A stretch of DNA of 64,000 nucleotides from Umbribacter vaginalis (GCA_001552935.1 KQ959705.1:112288-176287), one strand, 5' to 3'; counted from the first letter of the stretch, positions 8,650 through 17,460 are shown. Translations and numbers: made by a program. The notes: a model not told the origin generated them from the letters alone.

Positions 8650-9142
8650 CACACTCTATTGTGATGATTACAAGAAACAGTGTCCTGTTTGTGGAGCATT
8701 TACCTTTGAGAGCGCTCGTTTGTGCTATGGCTGCATGCATAGGTTTAATGATGATGCAAGCGTACATGTGTATTCTCTTTCGGCTACGGGCACATCATCG
8801 CTTGAATGCATATCTGAGTCAGCACCTGCTTCATCACCTGCTGTAATGGGTGCATTTGATTCTTCGTGTGTATCTACTTCATCACCAGCGGAAACGTGCG
8901 CACGTTCCTCATCAGCTGCGGGAACGGGTGCTTTTGCTTCACCATCTGAGGAAATAAGCGCATGTGCTTTTTCGCATGTAGCTGCCTCGCTACCTACAGC
9001 AACGAGTGCACTTTCCTCATCACCTGTTGCGATGGACACGTCTGTGTATACGTGTGTACCTGCAACTACATCTACGGATGCGTATGTGCAACGCTTACCG
9101 TGTGAACCGCGCAACTATTTTTCAAGTTATAAGACATATTGA
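8642..9142 (+). CDS. zinc-ribbon protein with repetitive Ser/Ala tail
   Basis: 166 aa. Residues 14-32 hold a zinc-ribbon pair CPVCG and CYGC, typical of a structural zinc site. The rest (about residues 45-150) is low complexity, rich in Ser, Ala, Thr and Pro, built in part from 10-residue units beginning SSPA or similar. No membrane segment is seen. AAGGAAG lies just ahead of ATG 8642, inside the end of the DUF192 gene. Function unknown; zinc-ribbon proteins recur in tad loci of Gram-positive bacteria, but the tail looks lineage-specific and fast-evolving. Confidence 0.68.
   Translation: MTNTLYCDDYKKQCPVCGAFTFESARLCYGCMHRFNDDASVHVYSLSATGTSSLECISESAPASSPAVMGAFDSSCVSTSSPAETCARSSSAAGTGAFASPSEEISACAFSHVAASLPTATSALSSSPVAMDTSVYTCVPATTSTDAYVQRLPCEPRNYFSSYKTY
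8879..9046 (+). repeat. 30-bp coding repeats in the zinc-ribbon gene
   Basis: In-frame units of 30 bp encode 10-residue variants: 8879-8908 (SSPAETCARS), 8909-8938 (SSAAGTGAFA), 8987-9016 (SLPTATSALS), 9017-9046 (SSPVAMDTSV), with a longer 48-bp unit at 8939-8986. Copies are diverged. Confidence 0.6.
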
Positions 9143-9152
9143 TGGAGACGCT

Positions 9153-9665
9153 ATGCTTGCATGTGGGTATCTATTATATGGGGTTTGTTGTTTCTTGCTT
9201 GTTGTGTGTTGCATGGTTGATGTGAAGTGCTTGTGTATCCCTATATGGGCATGTTATAGCATCGCCGTGTGCGGCTCGATTGCGTATGTGCTGCTATATT
9301 CGTTTGACACGTACTGGTATGGCATTGTGTATGGTGCAGCTTGTGTGTGCGTGTTACTTGTGACGCGCTTTGCGTTGCAGCTGCTTTACGCTGTTCGACA
9401 TAACAGCTCGTTACGTGTCGTACAACAGTCGTATATTCCCTTTGGAACAGGAGATATACGACTCATTTTCGCGCTGAGTGCGTCAAGTGGAATGTTTGTG
9501 TTCGTAGGCTTATGCGCTATGTGTTGTATAGGGGTGCTGTTTGCGTGTGCTTGTATCGTAAAAGCGCATATCAAAAAGCAGGATATGCGCAACGTGTTTC
9601 CTTTTGCGCCGTGTATTAGCGTATGGCTTCCGTGCGTGCTTTTAGCGATGCATGCGTTTCCGTAA
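9153..9665 (+). CDS. tadV: prepilin peptidase, TadV/CpaA type (A24 aspartic protease)
   Basis: Short A24 family membrane peptidase of 170 aa that would cut the leaders of Flp and the TadE-like proteins of this locus. Two catalytic aspartates are in place: D23 in MVDVKC and D101 in FGTGDIRL, matching the Dx(n)GxGD signature. About six hydrophobic segments cover the chain; no N-terminal methylase domain is present, as expected for TadV/CpaA. ATG 9153 follows GGAG at 9144-9147; longer in-frame starts lie within the preceding gene. The usual IPN after the first Asp reads IPI here. It ends 10 bases from the end of the opposing ModE-like gene. Confidence 0.85.
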   Translation: MLACGYLLYGVCCFLLVVCCMVDVKCLCIPIWACYSIAVCGSIAYVLLYSFDTYWYGIVYGAACVCVLLVTRFALQLLYAVRHNSSLRVVQQSYIPFGTGDIRLIFALSASSGMFVFVGLCAMCCIGVLFACACIVKAHIKKQDMRNVFPFAPCISVWLPCVLLAMHAFP

Positions 9666-9675
9666 CGAGAACTTT

Positions 9676-10026
9676 CTAATGGGAGCCGTAATACATTTTC
9701 TCGAACGTTTTATTGGCATAAGCGCTTACTTTGCGATTTATATCGTTCCATGTTTTGAGAAGTTGCTGACCCTCTTCAGTAAGGGTTGAGCCATGTGCAC
9801 CATCACGATCAATAAGCACTACATTAAGGCGCTGTTCGGTATTTTTCATGATGCGCCATGCTTTGCTATATGCCATATGCATATTTTTAGCTGCAGCATT
9901 AAGTGAACCATAGGTAAGAACGCCCTGACACAATTCAGCTACCCCTCGACCATACATTGATCCGTGGTTTTCTCCTTCAAGAGAAATTGCAATACGTACT
10001 ACAGGCTTAAGGTGTTGTTCGCTCAT
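9676..10026 (-). CDS. ModE-like winged-helix regulator
   Basis: 116 aa, matching the N-terminal LysR-type winged helix of ModE (molybdate-responsive regulator) without the molybdate-binding C-terminal domains. Visible features: VRIAISLEGE, GVLTYGSLNAAAKNMHMAYSKAWRIMK (helix-turn-helix, about residues 35-60, given here as its ends), and GSTLTEEGQQLL in the wing. Such stand-alone domains regulate molybdenum or other metabolism. No molybdate transport gene is nearby. I set the start at MSEQHLKP; a longer version beginning at 10095 is possible. It is convergent with the pilus operon. Confidence 0.75.
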   Translation of the reverse strand: MSEQHLKPVVRIAISLEGENHGSMYGRGVAELCQGVLTYGSLNAAAKNMHMAYSKAWRIMKNTEQRLNVVLIDRDGAHGSTLTEEGQQLLKTWNDINRKVSAYANKTFEKMYYGSH

Positions 10027-10494
10027 ATCATACTCGTTTCTTGTAAGGGGGAACAGTAAAAACCCAGATAGTTGTAACATTATAGGTGCATGCACCGTGC
10101 ATGCGCTATAGTGTATGGCGCAGCGTGTGCTTATACACTTTGTATTGAGTACCTGTGCTTAGCTTCGTTTACCTTACCCCCTCACATGTAAAGGTAAACT
10201 ATCTATCGGAATTATTCTTTCTCAAAAATTATAGTGAGTAAAGAGATGTGGAATTATTCATTATTGTATCTACCAATCTATCACGTTTCGTGATAAATGG
10301 TACTTAATAGCCTTATAAACAGGAGTTACAGCAGCGCTAGGCGTGTAAAATTGTGAAGATTTTTGCATTTAGTATTATTCACCCAGTTGGTGTACCTGTG
10401 CAAAGAACATACACCAAGAGGCAGTATATAAGCTTTCTCGTGTAGCATTTAAATCGAGCTCGCACGGAAGCTCTATAAATTCCAGTTCGCGTAG
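10027..10494. other. 468-bp intergenic region with two inverted repeats
   Basis: No credible gene. It holds the upstream region of the ModE-like gene and the region beyond thrC, both on the minus strand. On the minus strand a TATAAT (10233-10228) may be a -10 box for the regulator, but no good -35 fits. Two inverted repeats are seen (10167-10199 and TATCACG-ttt-CGTGATA at 10279-10295). A further hairpin, TTGGTGTA/TACACCAA, spans about 10386-10416. Confidence 0.5.
10167..10199. promoter_or_regulatory. inverted repeat GTTTACCT/AGGTAAAC
   Basis: Perfect 8-bp arms, GTTTACCT at 10167-10174 and AGGTAAAC at 10192-10199, around a 17-base spacer. It lies about 140 bases before the start of the ModE-like gene and just downstream of its possible TATAAT box, so it could be an operator in the leader. 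A similar GTTTACCT half occurs at the promoter of the RNA candidate near 20894. Confidence 0.35.
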
Positions 10495-12219
10495 CTATTT
10501 ACCACATGCTAATTCTCGCTGGAACTGTTCAAGTGCAGCTTGTATGTCGGCGGTATTTCTATCAAGCTGTACAGCTGCATGCGTCGTTGCTAGACGTTCT
10601 TGCGTAAGCGCAGGTGGAATAGATAACCCAAACTTCTCGGCAAGAAGCGCATTCAGTTGAAAACTGCTACATTGCGCAATGGCACTGGGAAGTGGCTGGT
10701 CGTTGGCTATGTTGTGTAAAGCTCTATACATGCTTGCAGAAAATTTTGCCCACGATGCTGTTGATACAATAAGCATTGGCGTGCTGCTGTCGCCAAGACG
10801 CTGTGCAACTTCAAATGCAACAGCACTATGCGGATCCATCGCGTAACGATATGTTTCAAAAATGTGCTTCATAGTGCGCAAACAGTCGTCGTTGCTTACC
10901 CAGTCGCCTGCAAACGTGTCGCGTAAAGCATCAAAGGTTGTACGATCAATTTTAAATGCCTGTTTCGTTTTAAGTGCTGCCATCCATGCACGTACTAAAC
11001 GTGCATTGCGCTGTGTTAACTCAAACAGTGCGCGTTCTAGGTTCGATGAAACTAAAATATCCATTGACGGCGATGGCGTGCTCACTAACGGGCGCTTTTC
11101 AAGAGAATATGAGCCCGTTGCCATAAACTGTGCAAGGACATTATTTTCATTGCTGGCACATATCAGCAAACGAATGGGAACGCCTATCTGTTTAGCGTAA
11201 TAACCTGCAAGAATGTTCCCAAAATTTCCCGTAGGAACACACACATCAAAACAACCGCACTCTTGCAGTACACCCTGTTCACGCAGCTGATGATAGGCTG
11301 AAACGTAATATACAATTTGTGGCAATAAGCGTCCCCAGTTAATGGAATTTGCACTTGAAAGATATGTATTATAGTGGCTTTGAAGTGTATGATTCCATTC
11401 CGGATTACCGAACAGCTCTTTAACGGCACGCTGGCAATCGTCAAAATTACCTCTAACGGCAAAAATGCGCGCCTGATTGCTGGCATGTGCCTGCATTTGC
11501 GTGCGTTGCATTTCGCTTACATGCTGGTGAGGATATAAAACTGCCATCGATATATTGTGTGCGTGTGAAAATCCGCACAGCGCAGCACTTCCTGTATCGC
11601 CTGATGTTGCAACCAGAATAAGGCGTTTTGATCCTGCTTGCGCGCTTGATTGGGAACGTTGCGAGGCCGCTTGAGAATGGAGCGAGGCCGCTTGGGAGCG
11701 TGTTTGCGCGCTTGTTGACGTGTCTATACTGCCACTGGTGCCGCAAGCTGAAATCCAAGCACCACCAGCACTGACGCCGCCTCCTGCGCCATCCGCGCAC
11801 CCTGCACCCGTGCCACCAGCACCGTTGGCCTTGATGCCTTCTTCAAAGAAAAGCGGCAGCGCTTGCAGAGCAATATCTTTAAATGCGCTGGTAGGTCCAT
11901 GCCATAGTTCAAGAACGTGTGTGTGGTTGTTAAGTGAATGAACAGGCACGATGCGTTCATCATCAAATTGTTGACCGTACGCTTGTGCACATAATGCATC
12001 AATCGCCTCATCAGCAATATTGGGCTGAAATGCCTTAAAAATGCGCGCTGCAACAGCATGATAGGGAAGTGATTGCATTGCTTGCAACTCTTCAAGCGAA
12101 AAATGAGGAAGGTGCTTAGGAACAAATAGGCCTCCATCAGGCGCAAGTCCTGTTAATACGGCTTCGGTAAATGAGTAGGAGCGCGAAGATAATCCGCGTG
12201 TATCAGTGTACTGTATCAT
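10495..12219 (-). CDS. thrC: threonine synthase with low-complexity insert
   Basis: PLP enzyme making threonine from O-phosphohomoserine; last step of the branch fed by lysC and asd elsewhere in the window. 574 aa, compared with about 490-500 for typical bacterial ThrC. The PLP lysine is K114 in GPTSAFKDIA; the phosphate-binding loop VATSGDTGSAA follows at about residue 203, and VPTGNFGNILAG is intact. The extra length is a Gly/Ala/Ser/Gln-rich insert at about 131-197, between these two blocks, probably a surface loop. ATG 12219 has GAGGTG 5 bases upstream. Monocistronic by appearance. Confidence 0.93.
   Translation of the reverse strand: MIQYTDTRGLSSRSYSFTEAVLTGLAPDGGLFVPKHLPHFSLEELQAMQSLPYHAVAARIFKAFQPNIADEAIDALCAQAYGQQFDDERIVPVHSLNNHTHVLELWHGPTSAFKDIALQALPLFFEEGIKANGAGGTGAGCADGAGGGVSAGGAWISACGTSGSIDTSTSAQTRSQAASLHSQAASQRSQSSAQAGSKRLILVATSGDTGSAALCGFSHAHNISMAVLYPHQHVSEMQRTQMQAHASNQARIFAVRGNFDDCQRAVKELFGNPEWNHTLQSHYNTYLSSANSINWGRLLPQIVYYVSAYHQLREQGVLQECGCFDVCVPTGNFGNILAGYYAKQIGVPIRLLICASNENNVLAQFMATGSYSLEKRPLVSTPSPSMDILVSSNLERALFELTQRNARLVRAWMAALKTKQAFKIDRTTFDALRDTFAGDWVSNDDCLRTMKHIFETYRYAMDPHSAVAFEVAQRLGDSSTPMLIVSTASWAKFSASMYRALHNIANDQPLPSAIAQCSSFQLNALLAEKFGLSIPPALTQERLATTHAAVQLDRNTADIQAALEQFQRELACGK
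11640..11702 (-). repeat. 21-bp tandem coding repeats inside thrC
   Basis: Two clear adjoining units begin GCGAGGCCGCTTG on the plus strand (11661-11681 and 11682-11702), with a more diverged third at 11640-11660. Read on the minus strand they encode 7-residue units such as RSQAASL and HSQAASQ in the ThrC insert. Confidence 0.6.
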
Positions 12220-12411
12220 GAAGCACCTCAATCGCATTCGTTGGCTCGCGTGCATACGTGTAAGCACATTGGGAACCGATAAGTATTATGCAAGCGTCAA
12301 TAGCATGTTCACGCACGTGGTGCAATAATACACTGTTTTGGCTTATCTGCCCATGCGCTCGTTAATATTTTTCAGCTGCACCTTTGGTTCATAGCCATTG
12401 ATGCTGGTAAA

Positions 12412-13920
12412 CTACAGCGTTTTCATGTGGAGAATATCATCGCAGCAGCATTCAATAAATTCGCTGTCATGCGTAACCGTAATAATAGTTCGTCCACGGT
12501 GTTTTAAGTGGTTCAAAATGCGCGCTACTATTTGCATATGCCGTCTATCCAATCCACTTGTGGGCTCATCGAGCAGCAGGATTGGCGCTTGTGACGCAAT
12601 TGCGCATGCAAGCGCCAAGCGCTGTTTTTGTCCACCAGAAAGCGACATGGGATGTCTGTTATATAAGGAGTCTAATTCAACGTCAAGAAGCGCTTGCTTC
12701 GCTGCATGTTCATTGGCGTGCGATTGGCTGATTAACACTTCATCGAGCACCGATTCGGTAAAAAGTTGATGATTCACATCTTGCATAACCATAAATATCG
12801 TACCAGCACGTTGTTTGCATGTATACGGCGTACCGTCGACAAGCATAATCCCCTGGTTTTTTCGAATACCGCAGATAGTTTCCAAAAAGGTAGTTTTACC
12901 AGCGCCGTTACCGCCAACAATGGCAGTTACATGGCCTTTTTTAAATTTCATATCCTTGATAGAGAATAGTGTTTGGTTTTTGCGGTATGAGTAGCAAAAG
13001 TTTTTGAGGAAGATGAAGTTGTTGTGTTGCAGTGCTTGATCGTGATTAGTCCCACCACCCGCGTCAACTCCAATACCCGTGTCACCGCTGCTACCAGCGC
13101 CGCAGTTCTCACGAGCAATGCCACTGTTGTCACCACCGCCAGCATGCAACGTATCTAAACACAGAGGAGATACGCGCTTCAACGATCGTAAGCCGCAGTG
13201 CTTTGCATCATCGTCTGTAAAATGTAGCATTTCGCGCTTCGTAAGTTCTCTAGCAAGCGTTCCTTGTTCCAAAATAAAAGTTCTATCTGCTAAATCCCAC
13301 ACATAATTAATGCGATGCTCCGCAATTAAAATTGTTTTGCCTGTTTGTTTCCAATAAGCAATAAGCTCTCGAAGATGCTCCGCTGCTTCATAATCCAAAT
13401 TTGCCGATGGCTCGTCAAGCAGTATTATTTCTGGTGCAAGCACATCAATCGATGCACAGGCAATTTGTTGTTTTTCTCCGCCTGAAAGCTCAAAAATATT
13501 GCGATCCATCAATGCTTCAATATGAAAATTTTGCACGGTTGCACGTATACGATCTATAATTTCACGCTCTTGAACAGCAAGATTTTCCAAACCAAATGCC
13601 AGTTCACTGGTAGTGTCAACCGTAAAAAACTGTGTACGATGATTTTGAAACACGCTTCCTATCACACCAGCTTTATCTTCAATGTTGCTGTTTTGCGCGT
13701 TTTTGCCGTGTACCCATACACGGCCCGTCACGTGTCCGCGATAAAACTCGGGTATCAAGCCATTCAATAGCCGTAGGATAGTTGATTTTCCGCTTCCTGA
13801 AGCCCCTGTTAAAAGCACGCATTCACCAGTATTTATACGAAAAGAAACGTTGCTGAGACTTTGTGTATCTGGTGTTGCTTCATACGAGAAGCTTACCTTA
13901 TGAAATTCAATCAAGCACAT
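12412..13920 (-). CDS. ECF transporter ATPase, two fused ABC domains (EcfA)
   Basis: ATP-hydrolysing component of an energy-coupling factor importer, 502 aa with two nucleotide-binding domains in one chain. Domain 1: Walker A GASGSGKST (39-47), signature LSGGEKQQ, Walker B IILLDEPSANLD. Domain 2: GGNGAGKTT, LSGGQKQRLALA, LLLDEPTSGLD. Between them (about residues 255-300) is a Gly/Asp/Ser-rich linker. I chose MCLIEF at 13920; an in-frame ATG at 13950 would add ten residues derived from a repetitive stretch. It is the last gene of the S-T-A set. Confidence 0.88.
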   Translation of the reverse strand: MCLIEFHKVSFSYEATPDTQSLSNVSFRINTGECVLLTGASGSGKSTILRLLNGLIPEFYRGHVTGRVWVHGKNAQNSNIEDKAGVIGSVFQNHRTQFFTVDTTSELAFGLENLAVQEREIIDRIRATVQNFHIEALMDRNIFELSGGEKQQIACASIDVLAPEIILLDEPSANLDYEAAEHLRELIAYWKQTGKTILIAEHRINYVWDLADRTFILEQGTLARELTKREMLHFTDDDAKHCGLRSLKRVSPLCLDTLHAGGGDNSGIARENCGAGSSGDTGIGVDAGGGTNHDQALQHNNFIFLKNFCYSYRKNQTLFSIKDMKFKKGHVTAIVGGNGAGKTTFLETICGIRKNQGIMLVDGTPYTCKQRAGTIFMVMQDVNHQLFTESVLDEVLISQSHANEHAAKQALLDVELDSLYNRHPMSLSGGQKQRLALACAIASQAPILLLDEPTSGLDRRHMQIVARILNHLKHRGRTIITVTHDSEFIECCCDDILHMKTL

Positions 13921-13998
13921 AGCATCATCACCCAAAGCACCATCACCCATAGCACATCACGACACATAGAGCGTCACAACACATAGCATCACAACCCC
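13921..13998. repeat. degenerate CATCAC/CACAT direct repeats
   Basis: The gap between the T and A genes is a run of short related units of 14-17 bases with shared cores such as AGCA(C/T)CATCACCCA and CATAG(C/A). It reaches into the extreme 3' end of the T gene. It obscures which start codon the A gene uses. Confidence 0.45.
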
Positions 13999-14003
13999 CG
14001 GCA

Positions 14004-14744
14004 TTACAACCAATAGCAGCACAGCACATAACACCACAACCAATATAATATTGCCACAAGTACCAGCACAAATACAGCATAATCTGCCCAGTTAAACCCA
14101 ACTTTGCAGATGTTCGTTCTCTTTTTGTATCTTCCAAGCCCACGCGTAAGCGCTGCGGCCGATAGTTCCTCACCGATTTTTGCAACGCAGGTAATGAGAG
14201 GCACAATGCGATATTCCACCATCTTCGTAAGCTTGCCATTCCTAAGCCCGATGCCCCGCATTTTCATAGCTGCACGGATTGACGCATTTTCTTCACGAAT
14301 AGTTGGGAAGAGGCGAAACATAACGCACATCGGAATGGTAAGCGCATCGGGCATATGTAGCTTATCCATTGTTGCTTTAAATTGGCTTACCGTGGTGGTG
14401 TCGATAACATATGAGCCCATCATATAAGCAGGTAGAAATCGATTTATAACTACAATTATGAAAAGGAGTACATTTGTTAACACGCCGTGTGCAACAGGGA
14501 ATAGGAAGCGTTCACATGCGTACATGATACCTACAAGGAGCGCACCAATTACGCAAGGTGTGTATCGTTTTGCACTTAATAACAGCAAAAATGGCAGGAG
14601 TGCAAACACAGCACGAAACCAAAATAGCTTGCTTCCTCCTGCGTCTGACAACACAAGAACTGCTTCCACGAACACAAGGAGCAGTTTTGTTCTGGGGTCA
14701 AGTAGGCTTTTTGTAGGGTGTGGTATCCATGGAGTTTCGTTCAT
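14004..14744 (-). CDS. ECF transporter transmembrane component (EcfT)
   Basis: Scaffold membrane protein of an ECF importer, 246 aa, with about five or six hydrophobic segments. The two coupling-helix motifs that contact the ATPases are visible as AMKMRGI (about residue 172) and AALTRGL (about 204), both ending in the conserved Arg-Gly. It stands between the S component and the fused ATPase genes on the same strand. The C-terminal tail (WLWCYVLCCYWL) runs into repetitive DNA and may have been reshaped by it. Confidence 0.85.
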   Translation of the reverse strand: MNETPWIPHPTKSLLDPRTKLLLVFVEAVLVLSDAGGSKLFWFRAVFALLPFLLLLSAKRYTPCVIGALLVGIMYACERFLFPVAHGVLTNVLLFIIVVINRFLPAYMMGSYVIDTTTVSQFKATMDKLHMPDALTIPMCVMFRLFPTIREENASIRAAMKMRGIGLRNGKLTKMVEYRIVPLITCVAKIGEELSAAALTRGLGRYKKRTNICKVGFNWADYAVFVLVLVAILYWLWCYVLCCYWL

Positions 14745-14953
14745 GGTGCGTCACTCATACTCTATCTTGAGGCTCGTGTATCTTTTTAAATGCAACACAT
14801 GTAACCTATTCACGTTACCGTGCTTGTGCGCATGTAACACATTCAGTCTGTTCATATTCCACATTTTACTGCTCAGCATGTTCCATTTAGTCATGGTAAT
14901 ACGCCTTTGCGCATGCGATACGTTTTTACTCTGTCATGCTGATACGGCTTTGC

Positions 14954-15544
14954 TTATGCAATGCCCGCGCGTTCAAAATGCTTCTTTAACAGAGCTTTGC
15001 CGATGAAACCTCCAATAATTCCGCAGATGAATGTAGCAATGAGCAACACAAAGAACAACCAGTTTGGCGTAAGGCTTGTCACTGCATCGATGTAGTCTTG
15101 TCCGAAGCTTGTTCGCGTTGCAAAATACTGCGCCCTTTGGAAAAATAACGGTAGGTAATTGCCGCATGCCCACAGCGAAAATACCCCTGTCGTTACGATA
15201 GCTGCGCGCATGCTTTTATACGTGCCGCTGCGATACACCAGTTCTGCAATAATGCCCGTAACAACCGCAAAGGGAATTGGCATCCACGTCATGCCTGTTA
15301 AAAACATCAAAATACCCAAAATTACACTCATGATGAAAATCATGCCAGGTTTGTGTACTTTCGTAAGGAACAACATAAACGGAATCCCGCCGATCACGCC
15401 AACCATACATGACAGCAGAACAAGGAGTACGGGGATAAGTCCAGTCATCGCCAGTACGATAACAATAACGAAATAAATTGCCGTATAGATGCCGATATTG
15501 ATAAGATCTCTTCCGTTGAGCTTAGCTGTTGATGGGTTACCCAT
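14954..15544 (-). CDS. ECF substrate-binding component, Trep_Strep/MptS type
   Basis: 196-residue membrane protein with five or six hydrophobic segments and the N-terminal form typical of the Trep_Strep S components (LNGRDLINIGIYTAIYFVIV). The substrate of this group is not known from sequence. AGAGAGGA lies about 9 bases before ATG 15544. It begins a three-gene transport operon (S, T, A). Its divergent neighbour is feoA, which makes an iron-linked substrate such as haem or a siderophore worth considering, but only by context. Confidence 0.72.
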   Translation of the reverse strand: MGNPSTAKLNGRDLINIGIYTAIYFVIVIVLAMTGLIPVLLVLLSCMVGVIGGIPFMLFLTKVHKPGMIFIMSVILGILMFLTGMTWMPIPFAVVTGIIAELVYRSGTYKSMRAAIVTTGVFSLWACGNYLPLFFQRAQYFATRTSFGQDYIDAVTSLTPNWLFFVLLIATFICGIIGGFIGKALLKKHFERAGIA

Positions 15545-15863
15545 AGAAGATCAATCCTCTCTTAAGGTCGTTCTGTTAGCCAGTACTAACTTATTTACTG
15601 ACATAATACCGCGTATTTATACATTCTGTTGAAGCATTTATAAATTTTTTGATTGTGCGCCAACACAAAGAAAATAAAGTAACGTTATCTACAAATAATT
15701 CATAACTTTATTTTGTATTTTTAACAGGCTTTTTATTAGCAATAATCAACAAACTTCTAATTGTTACCTGAAATTAATTCATTTTTTTGCAATAAGTGTT
15801 TACTATGTATATTGACGTTTGGGCGTCATAAGGCGAGAGTTGAGTAGAAGGGGTTTGGGAATC
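15545..15863. other. AT-rich divergent promoter region, ecfS / feoA
   Basis: 319 bases markedly richer in A+T than their surroundings, serving both divergent operons. It contains the inverted repeat AAAATAAAGT (15671-15680) / ACTTTATTTT (15705-15714) around 24 bases, and a small hairpin TGACG-tttggg-CGTCA (15813-15828) that would sit in the feoA leader. Either could bind a metal-responsive repressor; neither matches a consensus closely enough to name it. Confidence 0.5.
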
Positions 15864-16115
15864 TTGAGCACCGAAACCGCATACGTAAAGCCATTAACAT
15901 TTGCTTCACTCGGTGAGTGTGTTGAGGTGCGTTCAATTAAATCGACAAAGCCAGAGTTGTTACATTTTCTTGAGAATTTGGGATTTGTGGAAGGGTCTCA
16001 TGTTCGAGTAGCAGCTGACAACCAGGGAAATCTTATCGTCGAGATTAAAGGTTCACGTGTTGCACTTGATAAATCTGTTGCAGCGCGTATTTCTGTTGTT
16101 AGTGTAACCAAGTAA
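15864..16115 (+). CDS. feoA: FeoA domain protein (first copy)
   Basis: Small SH3-like FeoA protein, 83 aa, partner of the FeoB ferrous iron transporter. Family features: SLGECVEVRSI, then LENLGFVEGSHVRVAADN and IEVKGSRVALDKSVAARI-like C-terminal strand. The start is a TTG at 15864 preceded by AAGGGG at 15848-15853; a TTG at 15819 would add 15 residues without a clear ribosome site. It is separated from the second feoA by 705 bases, so it may be transcribed independently. Confidence 0.8.
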   Translation: MSTETAYVKPLTFASLGECVEVRSIKSTKPELLHFLENLGFVEGSHVRVAADNQGNLIVEIKGSRVALDKSVAARISVVSVTK

Positions 16116-16780
16116 TGTATTGCATCTCGTGAAGCAACCATTAAAGCGCTTAATGCGTTAGGAATGTTTTGCATACGCGTGTGCATGTTTTCAGCTGGCG
16201 GCGATTGGTATCTGTGTTTCAGAACATGTATATGTCATACGTGTGGTAAGCACCACAGACAGCGTACCATGCATATACACCACGTACAGCACATGGAGCA
16301 GCTCCAGTACATGCAACACGTAGCATAGATTGAACAGGTATAACACATGTAGCACGTACTGCCACTACTGCACAAACTGCACAAGGTGTATGGTGTGCAA
16401 TCTGCACAAAGCAATCTGCACAAAGCAAGCTGCACATCGCGACTGTGTGAACGTTGCTTAAAGCGAATACGCCACAAAGCGCAAACGCACATGAGCGCAC
16501 AACGTACACAGAGAACATGCAGTATGGATGCCATCAGCACATTTTGGCACTTCGATTTTACGACTTCATTCCATTCATCAATATTTCGACCTCGCACCCA
16601 TGATTATGAGCAAGCGATATAGGTTCGTGTGTTCGTTTCGCGTGGGCTTTTATTGGATTATGGTGCGCACAGTTTATTGGCGCATACTCATAACTCAATT
16701 GACAACCCTCGTGCAATGCCTGCGAGCAATGTGGAGTGCAAAACTGCTGTGGGTTTGGGAAAAGGCAGTTTCTATCGCTT
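16116..16780. other. long intergenic stretch between the two feoA genes
   Basis: No gene I can support. The first half is made of CACGTA/GCACA-rich degenerate repeats, including an exact tandem at 16397. A TTGACA at 16699-16704 lacks a matching -10. The second half leads to the operator-like palindrome before the next feoA. Confidence 0.55.
16397..16438. repeat. 14-bp tandem repeat, three units
   Basis: Units at 16397-16410 and 16411-16424 are identical (GCAATCTGCACAAA); the third at 16425-16438 reads GCAAGCTGCACATC. The period is not a multiple of three, which fits non-coding DNA. Confidence 0.85.
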
Positions 16781-16796
16781 TCATAATTATGATAAT
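16781..16796 (+). promoter_or_regulatory. palindromic Fur/DtxR-like operator over a possible -10 box, upstream of feoA-feoB
   Basis: TCATAATTATGA (16781-16792) is a perfect 12-bp palindrome and runs into GATAAT (16791-16796), a fair -10 hexamer. AGGAAGG follows at 16804-16810 and feoA starts at 16821, so the leader would be short. The ATAAT-ATGATAAT pattern resembles Fur-type boxes; the DtxR-like gene at 21490 is another possible binder. The assignment is inference. Confidence 0.45.
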
Positions 16797-16820
16797 ACCT
16801 AATGAGGAAGGAATTCAGGT

Positions 16821-17066
16821 ATGGAAAAACACGATAGTGAACAAAGCAAAACCTTGCGTGATGTGCCTATTGGTGGCAGCGCAGTGGTGAAGCGTCTTAC
16901 TGGCTCGGGCGCAATTAAGCGCCACATTATGGATATGGGTATCACAAAAGGTACCTCACTGCAGGTGCGCAAAGTAGCACCTTTAGGCGATCCTTTAGAG
17001 ATTACCGTTCGTGGGTATGAATTGTCACTCAGAAAAAGTGAAGCTGCCTGCATTATTGTTGAATAG
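16821..17066 (+). CDS. feoA: FeoA domain protein (second copy)
   Basis: FeoA protein of 81 aa, cytoplasmic, expected to bind or tune FeoB. It shows LRDVPIGGSAVVKRLTG, a MGITKGTSLQVRKVAPLGDP core and the closing ITVRGYELSLRKSEA strand typical of the family. AGGAAGG at 16804-16810 precedes ATG 16821. It differs strongly from the first FeoA, so the two are not a recent duplication. feoB follows after 394 bases. Confidence 0.88.
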   Translation: MEKHDSEQSKTLRDVPIGGSAVVKRLTGSGAIKRHIMDMGITKGTSLQVRKVAPLGDPLEITVRGYELSLRKSEAACIIVE

Positions 17067-17460
17067 CGCATCATGTGCGCAAACACGCACCGTGCATGTG
17101 GCACGAGATATGCGTACTTGAACTGCGGCACAAGCACGTACCAAGGATGTAGCAAGCATGAACCAAGCACGTGTGTATGCTCAACATTCGAGCCGTAGTT
17201 TGTGTTTTGCATGTATGCAATAAGCTATGCGTTTTGCGCTTGTAGAAGTTCTCTTCAACCGTTTACCACAATAAACATAAGCCTCATTCCCATAGTTACC
17301 AGAGGTTTATATGCATGCACTCCCCGAAAACATCTGTTATAGGCACGGTGCTTTACCAGTCAAACCTTGTTGCACGGCGCGTTACAAAGCGTTGCTACAC
17401 ATCACATGGTGAACATTGTGCAGCTTAAACAGATGACACACATCCCATGAAAGGAACGAA
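17067..17460. other. intergenic region before feoB
   Basis: 394 bases without a supported gene. It contains loose repeats of CAAGCACGTACCAAG / GAACCAAGCACGTG type (17120-17172) and an inverted pair GTTTA/TAAAC near 17260-17277. AAAGGAACGAA at 17448-17458 is the feoB ribosome site. I see no clear terminator or promoter. Confidence 0.45.

Noticed and set aside
15819..15863. Longer FeoA starting at TTG 15819
   Set aside because: No ribosome site and 15 extra Arg-rich residues not seen in FeoA; the TTG at 15864 with AAGGGG fits better.
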